DNA of 64,000 nucleotides, from assembly GCA_963082975.1 (NCBI GenBank), contig OY720350.1, positions 52,096,734 to 52,160,733 of the forward strand. Direction: 5' to 3'. Below, piece by piece: positions 22,843 to 34,990 of this stretch; the first letter of the stretch is position 1; each line of letters begins with the position of its first letter. The notes below the pieces were generated by a model. That model saw nothing but the letters and a program-made list of their open reading frames with translations, did no database searches and was not told where the DNA came from. A program made the translations under genes and the position numbers. The DNA comes from Labia minor (Eukaryota > Arthropoda > Insecta > Dermaptera > Spongiphoridae).

Positions 22843-23453
22843 CTGGAGTGTCTCCACTCGACTATCTCGCAAATTTGAATTAAATTAAATAACATATATT
22901 AATTTAAATTAAATTAAATTAATTAAATTATAAATTAAAATTAATAAATAATATTTATTAAACCAGCGCATGTTTGGCACTTTGTTGATTGCACCACGTC
23001 ACGTGTTGGCGCGTGAGATTTGCAATGTGTTAAAAAATTAATTCTGGTACTTTCAGCTATTCAATCAAGCTGAAATTCTATATATAGAAGTTTTATACAA
23101 TTATTAATCATGTGAAAAATTATCAAACATATATCTTTATTTTTACGTTCACTTTAGAAGAAAAAAAATCAAAACGTTGTAGGTAATGACCCTCTTCCGG
23201 TTGAGCTACATTTCTCAGAAGTTGATAGAAAACTAGGAATTTTGAATAATGTCCATGTACCAAATTTCATCATTCTAGCTCAAACCGTTTTTGCGTAATC
23301 TTGGTTACATACATACACACACACACACAGACAGACATTTTTCTCAACCTTAGTGAAAATGATTCAGGAACCTTCAAAACGTATAAAAACATCAAAATCT
23401 CAACATCGAAAATTTTCGTGATCGCAATACTATGTATCTCTTACGAGATAGTA
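22843..23453 (+). mobile_element. Family A Helentron-like element, copy 6
   Basis: Full length. The AT-rich spacer belongs to the TTAATTTAAATTAAATTAAA subtype shared with copies 9 and 10. Microsatellite CACACACACACAGACAGAC. The tail has a 4-base TGTA insertion before the hairpin (ACTATGTATCTCTTACGAG). Confidence 0.85.
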
Positions 23454-25384
23454 AAAACTTGTCATCGTCCTATTTAAGGCGACTGGTTTCCATGATTGGG
23501 CCGGACAAAACAGTTTGGATAAATTTTAATTGTATATTTATAAATATATAAATACATTAAACCAATAATTCTCTGAGATAAAAATAATAATAATAATTAT
23601 ATAACAATAATAAAAATCAAATATATATATATATATATATATACATATATGCCCTTAAAGGCTGTGATGAATCTTATTTTCAAATACTCTACATCTAGAC
23701 CACGCCTCACATCTGTAAAATACAACCATCAAAATAATTATTTTATTTATTTTAATTTTGATTTCCTTGGATAATAATTTTGACAAGATAAACCTCTTTA
23801 CTGCGTGATAACAGGTGTTTCTCGATTTATTTTTATCGAATATTATTATCCTTGGTGATTACAAAACCTAAGTATTTAAATTTTTCTACATTTTCAAATT
23901 TAGAATTAAAAAATAATATATAATAAAATATATTTAGATTTTCTCTTCTTCTTCTATTATAGGCCTAATGCCTGTTCTTCTTCACTAACCTCAGGTGTCT
24001 TGGGAAGAGGACGCCCAGCAGTCAATATATTTAGAATTTAATTAAAAATAAGATAAGAGATTAATAAAAAATTATATTTAATGAAAATTAGAATTTATTA
24101 ATAATTTTAATAGTTTAGCTTTGTGAAAAATCTAGAAATAATATTCTATTTTTTAAAAAAGTTATTAAAAAAATTCTTAAAATTAATATAAATAAGAATA
24201 AAAAAATATTGGTACTCAAACATTTACCTTGTTCCCTAAGAAAATAGAGGAGTTATCAAATCGGTTACCAACTTGGCAAGGTAGAGTTTCTAAGGCTACT
24301 TCTCTTATTTCAAAAAGGATTCCAATCTTGATAATTTCAAATGTTTAAACAGGAATAATTTATAATTAATTTATATTTAGAAAAGACTGAAAAATTAGAT
24401 TATTATTCATTAATTAGATTAAGTTTTTTATTTGTTACTCTTTTTTCACTCCTTTTTAAATTAGTATTTTAAATATTTGTCAATTCTCATTATTGTTTTC
24501 ATATATTCTCAGGTTTGTTTCATTAGAACAAAAAATCATCATCATAAAAATAAAATGGTTCAAAAAATAACAACCTTTTCACTTTTTATTCCGATTCTGT
24601 CATCAGGCGTAATTATAATTCTACTATCATTCACCTCATCAAAATTCTTTTCCCCCCTCTCCCACACTTACACCTTCTTTTATTATTATTTATTATATAT
24701 TTTAATAAAACAGTTCACACGAGGATGAGTTTGAAATTAAATTAATGCTTTCATTTTCTAAAAATGAAAAGAATTGAAAGTAAACTTATAAAATCAGTGA
24801 AGAGAGTTGAATGAATTGATGATGGAGTAAAGGGAACGAAATGAAAAAAATGGGGAGATTTTCGTTATTTAAAAAAAAAATATTTTAATATCTACCCACT
24901 GTTATAAATATTTAGTCTTAACACATTATTTGTAAATAATTATAAATTAATTTTATTACTATTAATTTTATTAAAAACAATTGAAATTATAATGTTATTT
25001 TTTAAAGAATAATCAGAGAATTATTTAAATTTAACAAGAAATGATCAATACATTATAAATATAATCATTAAAGGAACTTTTTTATTTTTTATTTATTTTT
25101 TTTTTTAATTTGATTGGTTTTTGGGATCGACACTCATTTTAGCTCGCAATTATTTTAAATTAATTATTAATTCCATTAGGTTGTTTTATCTTAACATACA
25201 AAAGATGAAAAATACAGTATTTACAAGTTTAAATTATTTATTTCTTTTTGAGATCTACTATGGATTCGCTATTACACAATTTTACATTAAAAATATTTTA
25301 TTTACATATTTTTTACCTAAATATATTTTAAATTTAATATTCATAAAAACAGAGTTTTGCCTATTAACCCAAAGTTAAAAGAAA
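23454..25384. other. Non-coding stretch
   Basis: AT-rich with (AT)n at 23621-23643. Two less AT-rich islets (23460-23520 and 23955-24025, with GGAAGAGGACGCCCAGCAG) show no frame or repeat match. Two open frames of 83-85 codons (24477, 25121) are A/T-driven and not credible. Confidence 0.45.
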
Positions 25385-25720
25385 TAAGTTGACCTGTGGC
25401 CAGGCACAGAACGGTTTGAAATAAATTAATTTCCAGCTACAGAAACAATTTCAAATAATTTAAATGTATCTATTAATGCAATAAAAAAGCAGATATGGAT
25501 AGAACATAAATATATTTAATTTTATTTTATTTATAATATATAAGGAGGCGCTTGCTGTGACGTCATATAATTTAAAATTAAGAAAAAACTAATGAAGATG
25601 ATTTTCCGAGGATAAAACCAATACAAAGTGCATGATTCGTGGTGATATGTAAAAATCTCCACATGTGAAATTTGGTGTGAAAACAATACCTCCCTTACTA
25701 TCGTCGGTTGGTAAAAATCT
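25385..25720 (-). mobile_element. Family B element (inverted)
   Basis: Nearly the full reverse complement of 3470-3820: TTGACCTGTGGCCAGG, AATTAATTTCCAGCTACAG, a TGACGTCA block, ATCTCCACATGTGAAATT, ACTATCGTCGGTTGGTAAAA. Confirms the element borders. Confidence 0.8.
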
Positions 25721-26205
25721 GTAGAAGCTACCTCATCCTGGGCATTATTTTACTTTAATTAAATTTTAATTTTAAACTAAATAATTGTTTTTTACGAAAA
25801 ATAATCAAAATGAGTAATAAAAGTTGAATTTATTCTACGTTAGTTATTACATAGAAAATTTCATTAATAATTATTATTAAAATTATTATATTTTTTTTTT
25901 ATTTTTAACGTTTATTTTAATTAAGTTAACTTTTTTATTTGTTGAATTATAATTGTGAAATAGAGAGATAATAATGATAATATGAAAATAATAGGTGATA
26001 TTTTATTATTTAAATAAAATTTACCAAATGAGACTTCCTGTGATTTTATTTCACAATAAAATATATATTTACCATATATTTTTAATCAAACACACAACCC
26101 TACTTTTTTATTTATTTATTTATATACATACAATTAAAATTAATTTATAATGTAATATATATTTGAATAATTCTAATGATAAATTATTATTATTTTTTGA
26201 AAATA
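25721..26205. other. AT-rich non-coding stretch
   Basis: Nothing supported. Confidence 0.5.
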
Positions 26206-26490
26206 TTCTAGATGAGTTTAAAGCGAGGTTACAATCGGGAAACGCCTGTTATCATGCAATAAAGTAGCTTATCGCATCAAAATTATTACCAAAGGGGATA
26301 AAAGTTAAAATATATAAAACAATTATTTTACCGGTTGTATTATATGAATGTGAGGCATGGTCTATGACCTTAGATGACGAGAGTAGATTTAGAGTATTTG
26401 AGAATAGGATTCTTATGGGCCAAAGAAAGAGGAGGTCACCGGGGAATGACGAAGATTGCATAACGAGGAAAGGAAGGATTTATAATATGA
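26206..26490 (+). pseudogene. Non-LTR retrotransposon, reverse-transcriptase C-terminal remnant
   Basis: One frame reads KVKIYKTIILPVVLYECEAW, SMTLDDESRFRVFENRIL and then a basic tail, with one in-frame TAG upstream. The pattern K-YKT-I-PV-LY-EAW----D--R-RVFE-RIL is characteristic of the end of LINE reverse transcriptases (thumb and C-terminal region). No endonuclease, catalytic YADD motif or poly(A) is nearby. It is a dead 5'-truncated scrap, related to 34565-34990. Confidence 0.8.
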
Positions 26491-26714
26491 ATTTTTAATA
26501 AAACTTCTTTTAAATTTTGATACTATACTTTGATATAAGTATATTACAATGAAAAATAATAATAATTTCTTAGCTCTTAAACTATCAATTCTATTGCATG
26601 ATAAAATTTTTTGTCAGTTTATGTGTTTATTAAAATTTTTATTATTAGAAAAATTTGACTTGATTGTTCATATAAATCAATTAAACTAAATGCGCCCAAC
26701 GTTTTTCGTCGAAT

Positions 26715-26790
26715 ATGAAGCAATTCATCCATTGCTGCGGCCAAGAACTTTCGAGTTCCGTAGAGTCACAGAGATAGATACAATATTATC
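26715..26790 (+). repeat. Repeat E, copy 1
   Basis: TTTCGAGTTCCGTAGAG, CACAGAGA and AGATAGATA match 38020-38085 in the same orientation. It is GC-richer than its flanks, of unknown origin, and probably an end of a mobile element. A GC-rich patch follows at 26865-26905 (GTGGCGGCATGAGCCACC). Confidence 0.5.
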
Positions 26791-27189
26791 GTTAAAAAAA
26801 TGGATTATTTTTTTTATTAAACGTTCGCGCTGGCTCCATAATTTGTCTATTTATTTTATGTGGCGGCATGAGCCACCGGTGGTAAATGCCGGGGGAAACG
26901 TGTAAAATGAAGATTTCTATATATTGTAAATCACTCTATGTTGAGACGATGAGACTTTTCTCAAGATGATTTTAATTGTTAATTCTATTAATACGAGTAT
27001 AATTATTATTATTATCATCCACTATTAATATTTAGAAGGTTTTTTGCTATTTTTAATTCTTTAATTAAGACGTCCCTATAAGTTTTTTTTTTAATATTTT
27101 ATTGATGATTAGTACAATAAAGGAAGTTGTCGAATTAAGTAAATTCGCGAATTAAGGGAAGAGTTGTGATTAAGTGAGAGTGGGTGATT

Positions 27190-27859
27190 TTTTCCTGTAT
27201 AAGTGCAAGTAAATGCAAGTAAGCGTAAGAGTGAAAGCGGTGGTGGTCACTTCTCTATGCGGTCCAGCTGCTGCTTATGGGGGCAAAAGCCAAGGAACTT
27301 GCCCCCTCCTAACACCCCTCCCCCCTCCCCCCCCTCGCCCCACTACGCGCGTCACTTTCGTCCTTTATCGCGGCGATTGCCGCCGCGGGAGAAAGTTTTT
27401 CGCGAGGAGGAGAGTCGGGGTGACCGAGTGGAGGGGAGCAACGAGAAGCGGCCAGTCGCGGCCCGAACGCCGTTAAGCGAGTTACTCGTGTGTGTTTCTC
27501 TTCTCAATACGGAATCGCGTATATACCGACACCCGGAGACGACAATAACGACGACGACGTGGTGTTTAAGTGTGGATCGGGAAAGAACGACGCGTGTGTA
27601 CTAAAAAAAAAAAAAAAAAATTAAAATAAAGTGTGGCAATTTCATAAGTGTAGCCCAACAACAACAAAATATTAATAAAATAATTAATTAATTAAATATA
27701 TAATATTAATAATAGAAAAAACTTGTGGTCCCCAATCAGTGTAATTGATGATAAATATTTTACTAATAATTTAACAAGTGTCAAGTGACAAGAGTGTGTG
27801 TATGTTTGTTTAACAAACCAGGATCATTTACCTATGAGGATTACCTGCCAATCATCAAG
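27190..27859 (+). promoter_or_regulatory. GC-rich 5' leader / candidate first exon with splice donor
   Basis: The strongest gene-start signal in the window. A 300-bp CpG-rich core (27290-27600, with GCGCGTCACTTTCG, GCCGCCGCGGG, GGAATCGCGTATATACCG) is followed by a typical A-rich leader and a donor AAG-GTAGTA at 27859/27860. The last ATG (27834) would give MRITCQSS then a split codon. The alternative frame reads PGSFTYEDYLPIIK up to the donor, but has no ATG after its last stop. Upstream a 133-codon frame (27203-27604) and an overlapping 87-codon frame exist; both are low-complexity and are best seen as upstream ORFs. TGTATAAGTGC at 27197 may serve as a TATA box. The leader length, CpG content and a GA run 0.75 kb downstream resemble insect developmental genes, but the gene is not identified. 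Confidence 0.5.
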
Positions 27860-30800
27860 GTAGTAAAAACAAAACTCATACCATTTTTACTGACTTTTTC
27901 TTTTTCTTTCTCTATTTCTTTTTTTTTTTTTTTTTTTTTTGATTACCCCTTTCTTCCATAATGATCCCTTAAAGAAAAATGTGCTTAAATTTTAATTGAT
28001 AGGGGGAAAAATTATTATAAAAATAATAAAATATATTATCTTTATTTTTTTTAAATTAAGTATAATTATTATATCATTTATAATAATAATATGCAATAAT
28101 TAAAAATAAACCTGAATTTTATTTAATTTATTTTAACGAAGTTTAAATTTCATCTTCAACATTTTTTTTTATGTTTTAGTTAATATTTTATCATTTATTG
28201 AATAAAATAAGAAAAAAAGTTTTTAAAGCGTTTAAAGAGTATTTTTTTTAGAGATTCAACTTGATAAATTAATATATTTATATTTTTCAAAGAAATTTTA
28301 TTAAAATATTTATATATTAATATATTTTTTAATATTACCCTTTTTCGCGTTTTTTTTTAAATACATATCAGTCATCTGAATTATTTACTATTTTATGAGA
28401 TAACTCAACAGAAATTACACTAATATACATAATAAAATTTAATATTGAATAATTAATAAATATTGTTATTAATATTTTTTAAAATTATTAAAATCAATTT
28501 TTTAGTGATGGAAATTATACTTTATAATGTTCTTAATTGCTTGTATAAAATAAATTTTATCTGTGAAAATCCAATTCACTATAAAAACCATCAGAGGAGA
28601 GAGTGAGAGAAAGAGGGAGAGAGAGAGAGAGAGAAGTAAAGGTCGTAGCACCTTGGAAAACCACCACCCACTCTCCTCTAATCTTGATTCAATACTAAAT
28701 AAATCTTAATTCAATTGGACATAAATTATATATATATATATAATTTTTTTTTAAATCTTCCGTGATATTATTTTTCAAAAAATACATAATTCTCATAGAA
28801 ATATAAAAATTATATAAATTTTTTTTTAAAAAATTGTGATAAATAATAAATGCAACCTATTATTAATATTTTTTAATTGAAATTGCTATCTTTTAAATTC
28901 TACATCGTTATATTTTTAATATTATTAGAAAGTTACAATTTTGTTTTAAATCAAGAAAATTTTGTTACACTATTCAACTTTCAAGTAACAAATTAAATTA
29001 AAATTATGTTATTTTAATAGTTTTAAATTATCATCACCCTCATTTTGTTATAAAATTAAATAATTTTTAATTTAATATACATTTTATAATGGTTTCTTTA
29101 AAATTATTATAAAAATTTTCATCATACTCCAAATAGAGAATTAAATTTTTAGCTTTTATTTTTTTATGTGAATAAAGTAATATTATTTTTTAAAAACTAT
29201 ATTAATAATAATAATATTTTAAACTTAAATCAACTCGTAGAATAATTATCATTATTCTCAATAAAAGTTTACCAATAAAATAAATAATAACTATATTAAA
29301 TTTATTAGAATCCAAATTTTTATTATTCTTGTCTTATCTTATCTATTATATATTATATAAGATCGAACAATTTCCAAAAGATGAATATTTTCTAGTAAAT
29401 TCTTTTTAATCTATAAGAAGATAAAAAGAAATTTAGCAAAATGTTTCCCTTAATCTATTATTTTAAGAAGCAGATAACAAATTCGTTGCCTTTCGAAGAA
29501 AACTAAAATTAAAAATATTTATATAATTAGTGGTAAATAAAAATACTTAACCGAAAATCTTTTTTATAATAAAAAAAATAAATTAAATATATTTTAATTT
29601 AGTTGTTAGAAATGATATTCAGGAAAACAGTGAATTTATTATATTAAATAATAAACAGATAAAAGATGGTTCAATTGTTTTTTATCTATTTTATTATCAC
29701 ACACACACACACACAAAATTACAAATTAATTTAAGGGAAAACGTTTATAATAACATATAATAATAAAGTATGTTAAACCCTTTAATATTATTATATAGAA
29801 ACTTATTTTCAAATGATAAAAAAAACTTTTATATTTATATGCATATATATATATATATATATATGTCTTTATCAGATATTTAAAATAATAACTTATTATA
29901 TATATATATAAATTCTGAAAAGACAAATGTTTAATTATAATATCATTGATAATAAATCGCTGATGTAATTAAAAACGAACCTTTTACAAATTGGCTCTAG
30001 CTTATAGAAACCTTATTTATAACAACTTTATTATGATGTGAACTCAAAATGAGACAAATATAGAGGTAGTAGTGTCTTTTACTATTATTTAAACAAAATT
30101 GATCACTTTTCTCATTTAAAAATGATTATTTTTATTTTTTATGTTAAATTATATTTTTAGGAGTTTTTTATAAATAGGGAACATTATTTGTTTTCTTTCA
30201 AGAGACCCAAAATCTCAAAAAAATCAATTTTATTATGAATTTCAATTAATAACAATATTATCACAAAATTGAATATTGAGGAAATATGGAATGTGTGATA
30301 AAACTATAATTTTGATATATATATATAAAACCCTATATATTTTTTTTTCGGGGTAACGTCGTTTTAATGAAAACTAACCTGACCAATTTAATAATAATAA
30401 CAAATTTTAAAACAGAGTATACCTATCAGTATCTATCAGTATTGGAAATAGAAAAATGATTTTTATATAATTTAATTATGTAAATCAGGAAACATAGCAT
30501 TCCATAAAAATTGTAAATTTCAAATATATTTTCTTTAAAAAAATTTAAAAAATAAAATTGGAATATAAATATAAATAGAAAACATATCATCTCAACCAAA
30601 TGGAAATTGTAATTATAAAAATAGGTATATTATATGCTTTGACAACCAACGAGAAAGAGCGAGTGGTCTGCAAAATATTATTATCATTTATTTATTATTT
30701 TTAATTTTTAATTTTTAATTAAAAAAAAAACACTAACAATAAGAACGAAAAAATTCCGTAAATATTTTTCAAATATTTCTGTTATTTAATTCAAGACATT

Positions 30801-31023
30801 TTTATCAATAAAAATAGAAATTAGCCACTTATTCCTGAATAAAACCTAATGATTGAGTAAAATAATTATTTCAATATATAATTTATTTATTTTTATTAAA
30901 AATTACTTATAATTCTTTTATAAACGACTATTATATTATTAATTAATGAATTAATATTAAAAAGAGAGTAAAAGTGATGAATTAAAATCCCATTTGTGTG
31001 CCATTATATTCATATTATCTTAT
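27860..31023. other. Probable intronic AT-rich stretch
   Basis: Begins at the candidate donor of the 27.2-27.9 kb exon. A pyrimidine and T run at 27895-27942 is followed by low-complexity A/T sequence. (GA)n at 28607-28636, (CA)n at 29699-29715, (AT)n at 29842-29865. No acceptor with a credible downstream exon was found. Confidence 0.4.
28607..28636. promoter_or_regulatory. GA-rich run (possible GAGA-factor site)
   Basis: GAGAGAGAGAGAGAGA within a 55-bp purine run. GA arrays near promoters bind GAGA-factor-type proteins in insects, and this one lies 0.75 kb inside the proposed gene. It may equally be a plain microsatellite. Confidence 0.3.
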
Positions 31024-31116
31024 TACTCTCGCCAGAGAAAATTTTCGATGTTGAGATTTTGATGTTTTTATACGTTTTGAAGGTTCCTGAATCATTTTCA
31101 CTAAGGTTGAGAAAAA

Positions 31117-31154
<38 letters not shown>

Positions 31155-31639
31155 TATGTGTGTGTGTATGTATGTAGGCAAGATTACGCAAAAACGGTTT
31201 GAGCTAGAATGATGAAATTTGGTACATGGACATTATTCAAAATTCATAGTTTTCTATCAACTTTTGAGAAATGTAGCTCAACCGGAAGAGGGTCATTACG
31301 TACAACGTTTTGATTTTTTTCTTCTAAAGTGACCGTAAAAATAAAGATATATGTTTGATAATTTTTCACATGATTAATAATTGTATAAAACTGCTATATA
31401 TAGAATTTCAGCTTGATTGAATCGCTGAAAGTACCAGAATTAAATTTTTAACCTTGCAAATCTCACGAGCCATCACGTGACGTGGTTCCATCAACAAAAA
31501 GAGCCAAACATGCGCTGGTTTAATAAATATTATTTATTAATTTTAATTTATAATTTAATTAAATTTAATTTAAATATAATATATTATGTTATTTAATCCA
31601 ATTCAAATTGCGAGATAGTCGAGTGGAGACACTCCAGCT
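31024..31639 (-). mobile_element. Family A Helentron-like element, copy 7 (inverted)
   Basis: Full length and reversed, with a GT/GTAT compound microsatellite (31120-31175), a CATCACGTGACGTGG block and the head GGAGACACTCCAGCT. The terminal hairpin is partly lost: the text from ATAG to GATCAC is deleted, leaving TTACTCTCGCCAGAG. Confidence 0.85.
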
Positions 31640-32899
31640 AATTTTGATAAGAAATTTGTGTGACTGACAAATAAAATTTTATTTAGAATGTAAATATAAA
31701 TTAACAATATTTATTGTTCATTGAATACATAAATGAATACTAAGATAATTTCTCTTTTTGAAACTACAATCTATATATATATTCTTCTTCTTTATATATT
31801 TATATATATACGAATATATTACGATATACAAATACATATATAATAATATTTTTATATAATACAATTTATAATACAACCACTTAAATATTTTGAATGATCC
31901 AAAGACTAATAATAATATTAATAAAATAAATAATATTAATTAAAAATTGAACAAAAAAACTCAAATTATTTTAATTAATAAAAATTTTACATTTTATTAA
32001 AAAAAATACATTTAGCTTTAAGATTATAAAAATTAATATTTTCTACTCTATTTTCTTGTTTATTTATTACATTAATTCCATTTTATATAAAATTATAGTA
32101 TTAGAAAAAATTTGTCGAATTAATAAACTCACTCACTTTTCTATTAAGATAGGCTGAATCATTTAAATGCAACAGGTGGGGAGAAAATTAAATGTACATA
32201 TAAATTATTACATTAAAATAATAATTCAAACATATTTTCGTTATAAAAAAAATAGAAAGTTTAATATTGATTTTATGGATAATTTGGTTGTAAATAGAAT
32301 TTGATTAAGTTAAAAAAATAATCTCATGGGATTGTTTCTTATCAATAAATAAATAATTTTCAATATTTATTGAATAATTAATATGTGATAATAAATTAAA
32401 TACATATATTACATATATTCCATAATTAAAATAAAAATGAAACTACTTTTCATAAATTTGTTACTCTTTCATGAAATCCAATGAAATCTAATAAAAATAA
32501 AAAGCATTTTATTTTGATCAACTAAAAATTTGATCAAATCAACCAACTTGTATATATAATATCAATAAAATAATAAGTGATAAAAAGATCTAAATTTTAT
32601 AAAAAAATTATATTTAAAATTTTAAATTTAAATTTAATATACTTAGTAGAGAAATTTTTAAAGTACTTAAGATTCTCCAAAAATTGAATTCAAATCATAG
32701 TTATCATTATTATTGTTATTGTTATTAATTATTCAGTAGTTCAATTAGCAGTCAATATAATTCACTCATAAAATTCTTTAGTTATTCATTGATTATTAAA
32801 TTTATAAATTTGATATTTAAAGTAATATAATTTTTTTTTTATTTGTTTTTGTTTATTCTATAAAATTTGTTTTTGTTGTTTTGATCTAAATGCTAAATA
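31640..32899. other. AT-rich non-coding stretch
   Basis: Low-complexity A/T sequence, nothing supported. Confidence 0.55.
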
Positions 32900-33165
32900 A
32901 CTTCAATGGCCCGTTCAATGGTCCTGATTCCGAGATCAGTGATTGAGATTTAGAAATTGGCGAATGAAGGCTTCAGCCTCGACTCCAAGGCCTGATCAGC
33001 CACCAAGGCTGGAAACTCAAGCCTAGACCAAAGGCTTCTACTAACTTATTAAGACACTATGGGTTTCAAATAAAATAAAAAGAGAAAAAGCCTTCAAATT
33101 GTCTGAGTTGGTAGAGAAGTGAACAGTGCGATTGCATACAGACAATACAAGGGCAGAGATCTAGT
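32900..33165 (+). repeat. GC-richer segment with AAGGCCT-type repeats and a SINE-like A box
   Basis: 32905-33035 carries repeated AGGCTT/AAGGCC/AAGGCT words (CCAAGGCCTGATCAGCC, ACCAAGGCTGGAAACTC, AAGCCTAGACCAAAGGCTT). At 33099, GTCTGAGTTGGTAGAG resembles a tRNA A box, and AGATCTAGTCAATC about 50 bp on weakly resembles a B box. A decayed SINE or other mobile element is the best guess. Confidence 0.3.
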
Positions 33166-33927
33166 CAATCAATTATTTTATTCACTCTTAAAGAGAAGTG
33201 TTGGTTAGTAGGAGGGTTGAGTGAAGGGGTAGTAAAGTCAATATTTATTAATTATTCGAATTTACATTTTAGAACAAATAGAAAAAAAAAAAAAGAATGA
33301 ATTGTATTTTAAATAAAACAATAATTATAATAATATTTAAAATAAAATAAATCAATTGAAAAAATATTAATATAATATTGTAAGATTTTTACAATTAATT
33401 AGAAATTATTTTTAAGATTCTTAGAAAAGTGTTTATTTTAATAATAATATATTAAAATTATTTGAGAAGAAATTGATATTTATTTAATTAGAGAATGTAT
33501 CTACTAATATTTGATTTCAAACATTTAATATATATAAATATCTTATACATATATACAATAGAATATATAGAATATATTTAATCAGTGGTTTAGATTGTGT
33601 GTGTGTGGATCTCTTAACTTTGATATTGTTTATTATTTACTGACTTGAATGACTTAAATGAATAAAGGATTCCTGAATTAAATAAAGGAAGGTTAAATCT
33701 TTCTAGCTTGAAGCTATATTAATTTATAAGATAATATATTTCTCTGAACAATTAAATTTATATTGGAATAGAATGTTAGATAAATTGAAATTAAAACAAT
33801 AAAAAAAAAAATTTGTAGCAATAAATACAAATATGTATTTTTTAAAAATTTTTCTTGATTTAATTCGTGAAGTTTATAAAAAAAAGTTCTATATTTTCCT
33901 TTTTTTAGCGTGAATTGAATAAATATA
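33166..33927. other. AT-rich non-coding stretch
   Basis: Nothing supported. Confidence 0.5.
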
Positions 33928-34411
33928 CAAGGGTAGGTAAATAAGTCCGTGACTTTTTGAATTTTACATCTCTTAAATTAAATGACAACACTGCTCCTGT
34001 CAGCAGGCATCAGCTGACTCTTGTTGACATTTGAACCAGTTGGGACTTTTAGTTTTCATTTGGCATCCATTAATAGCAGACTACCTCATGATTTTTGAGA
34101 AGAGAATGGAAAAAAGTGAATTTCCATGAAAATTCATGAATTGGGATCCCTTCTCCGGATTTAACCCCGAATGACTATTTCTTGTTCCGCTCGGCGGAAA
34201 GAGATTTGACTGTATCGACGAAATCATCTCACCAAAAAATTGATTTTCATGTCCTCGACAAATCTTATTTTTTGGAAAGGATAAAAAAATTGGAGAAACG
34301 TTGGACAAAGTGTATAGAAATCACAGGAGACTACGTTGAAAAATAAAATATAATAATTTTTATAATCTTCAATTTATTTAAAAGGTCACGAACTTATTGA
34401 CCAACCGTCGG
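33928..34411 (+). mobile_element. Mariner-like element, family M, copy 1 (deleted)
   Basis: Left end AAATAAGTCCGTGACTTTTT and right end AGGTCACGAACTTATTGACC are inverted repeats shared with 39853-40350 and 52492-52932. Inside, ATGGAAAAAAGTGAATTTC (transposase start) is followed directly by the C-terminal coding region. There the sequence keeps GKRFDCIDEII and GETLDKVYRNH, corresponding to the GKRF---DEVI and EKRWTKCIELKGDYVEK end of mariner transposases, with several stops. The central catalytic part is gone. Confidence 0.8.
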
Positions 34412-34564
34412 ACCCCTATCTTTCTTACAAAATGATTTTTCTTTTAAAATAGTGCAAAGTGCTCATTTTGTAGAAATAAAAATGTGAGAAATAAATAAAT
34501 TTAAACCTAACAAAATCATTTTCAAAAAGTAGAAATATTTTAATTATTTTTAGATACAATAAAG

Positions 34565-34990
34565 ATAATAATAAATATTCGAAAAGTCTTTAAGCTAAGA
34601 TTGATATCGGCTAATGCAGTAAAAATGCTTATCTCATCAAAAATATTGTGTATAAATATTCAAGATGAAATATTTAAAACTATTATTTTATTACTTTTAT
34701 TATATGGTTCTGAGATATGGTCCGTGACTTTAATAGGTCTGAATAGATTCAAGATTTTCGAAAATAAAATCCTCTACAACATTTATAGACAGAAAATAGA
34801 TGATATTACTTGAGAATAGTTGAGATTACATAATGAAGCATTACATTACCACAAAAATACTGCAAATTATAAAATCAAAAAGAGTAAGATCAGGATATAA
34901 CTATATTTACCATTAAAAAATGTAATGAAAATATATTATATGATATCAGATATGAAAGAATTAGGAGAGAATAAGAAGTGGATGGAGATA
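34565..34990 (+). pseudogene. Non-LTR retrotransposon reverse-transcriptase 3' remnant
   Basis: The frame at 34601-34813 reads FKTIILLLLLYGSEIWSVTL followed by NRFKIFENKILYNIYRQKID, the same LINE C-terminal pattern as 26206-26490 (YKT-I---LLYGSE-WS-T). Beyond the stop, degraded matches to the final basic region continue (about 34870-34990: RVRSGY, WMEIVLYKM). Heavily decayed. Confidence 0.75.

Noticed and set aside
22687-22872. 61-codon minus frame rich in Tyr and Ile
   Set aside because: Translation of an (AT)n microsatellite.
24477-25378. Two plus frames of 83 and 85 codons
   Set aside because: Hydrophobic A/T-driven composition, no start context, no repeat or splice support.
30996-31202. 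Plus frame VLKVPESFSLRLRKMSVCVC, also at 42359-42580 on the minus strand
   Set aside because: Opposite-strand reading of the family A tail running into the GT repeat.
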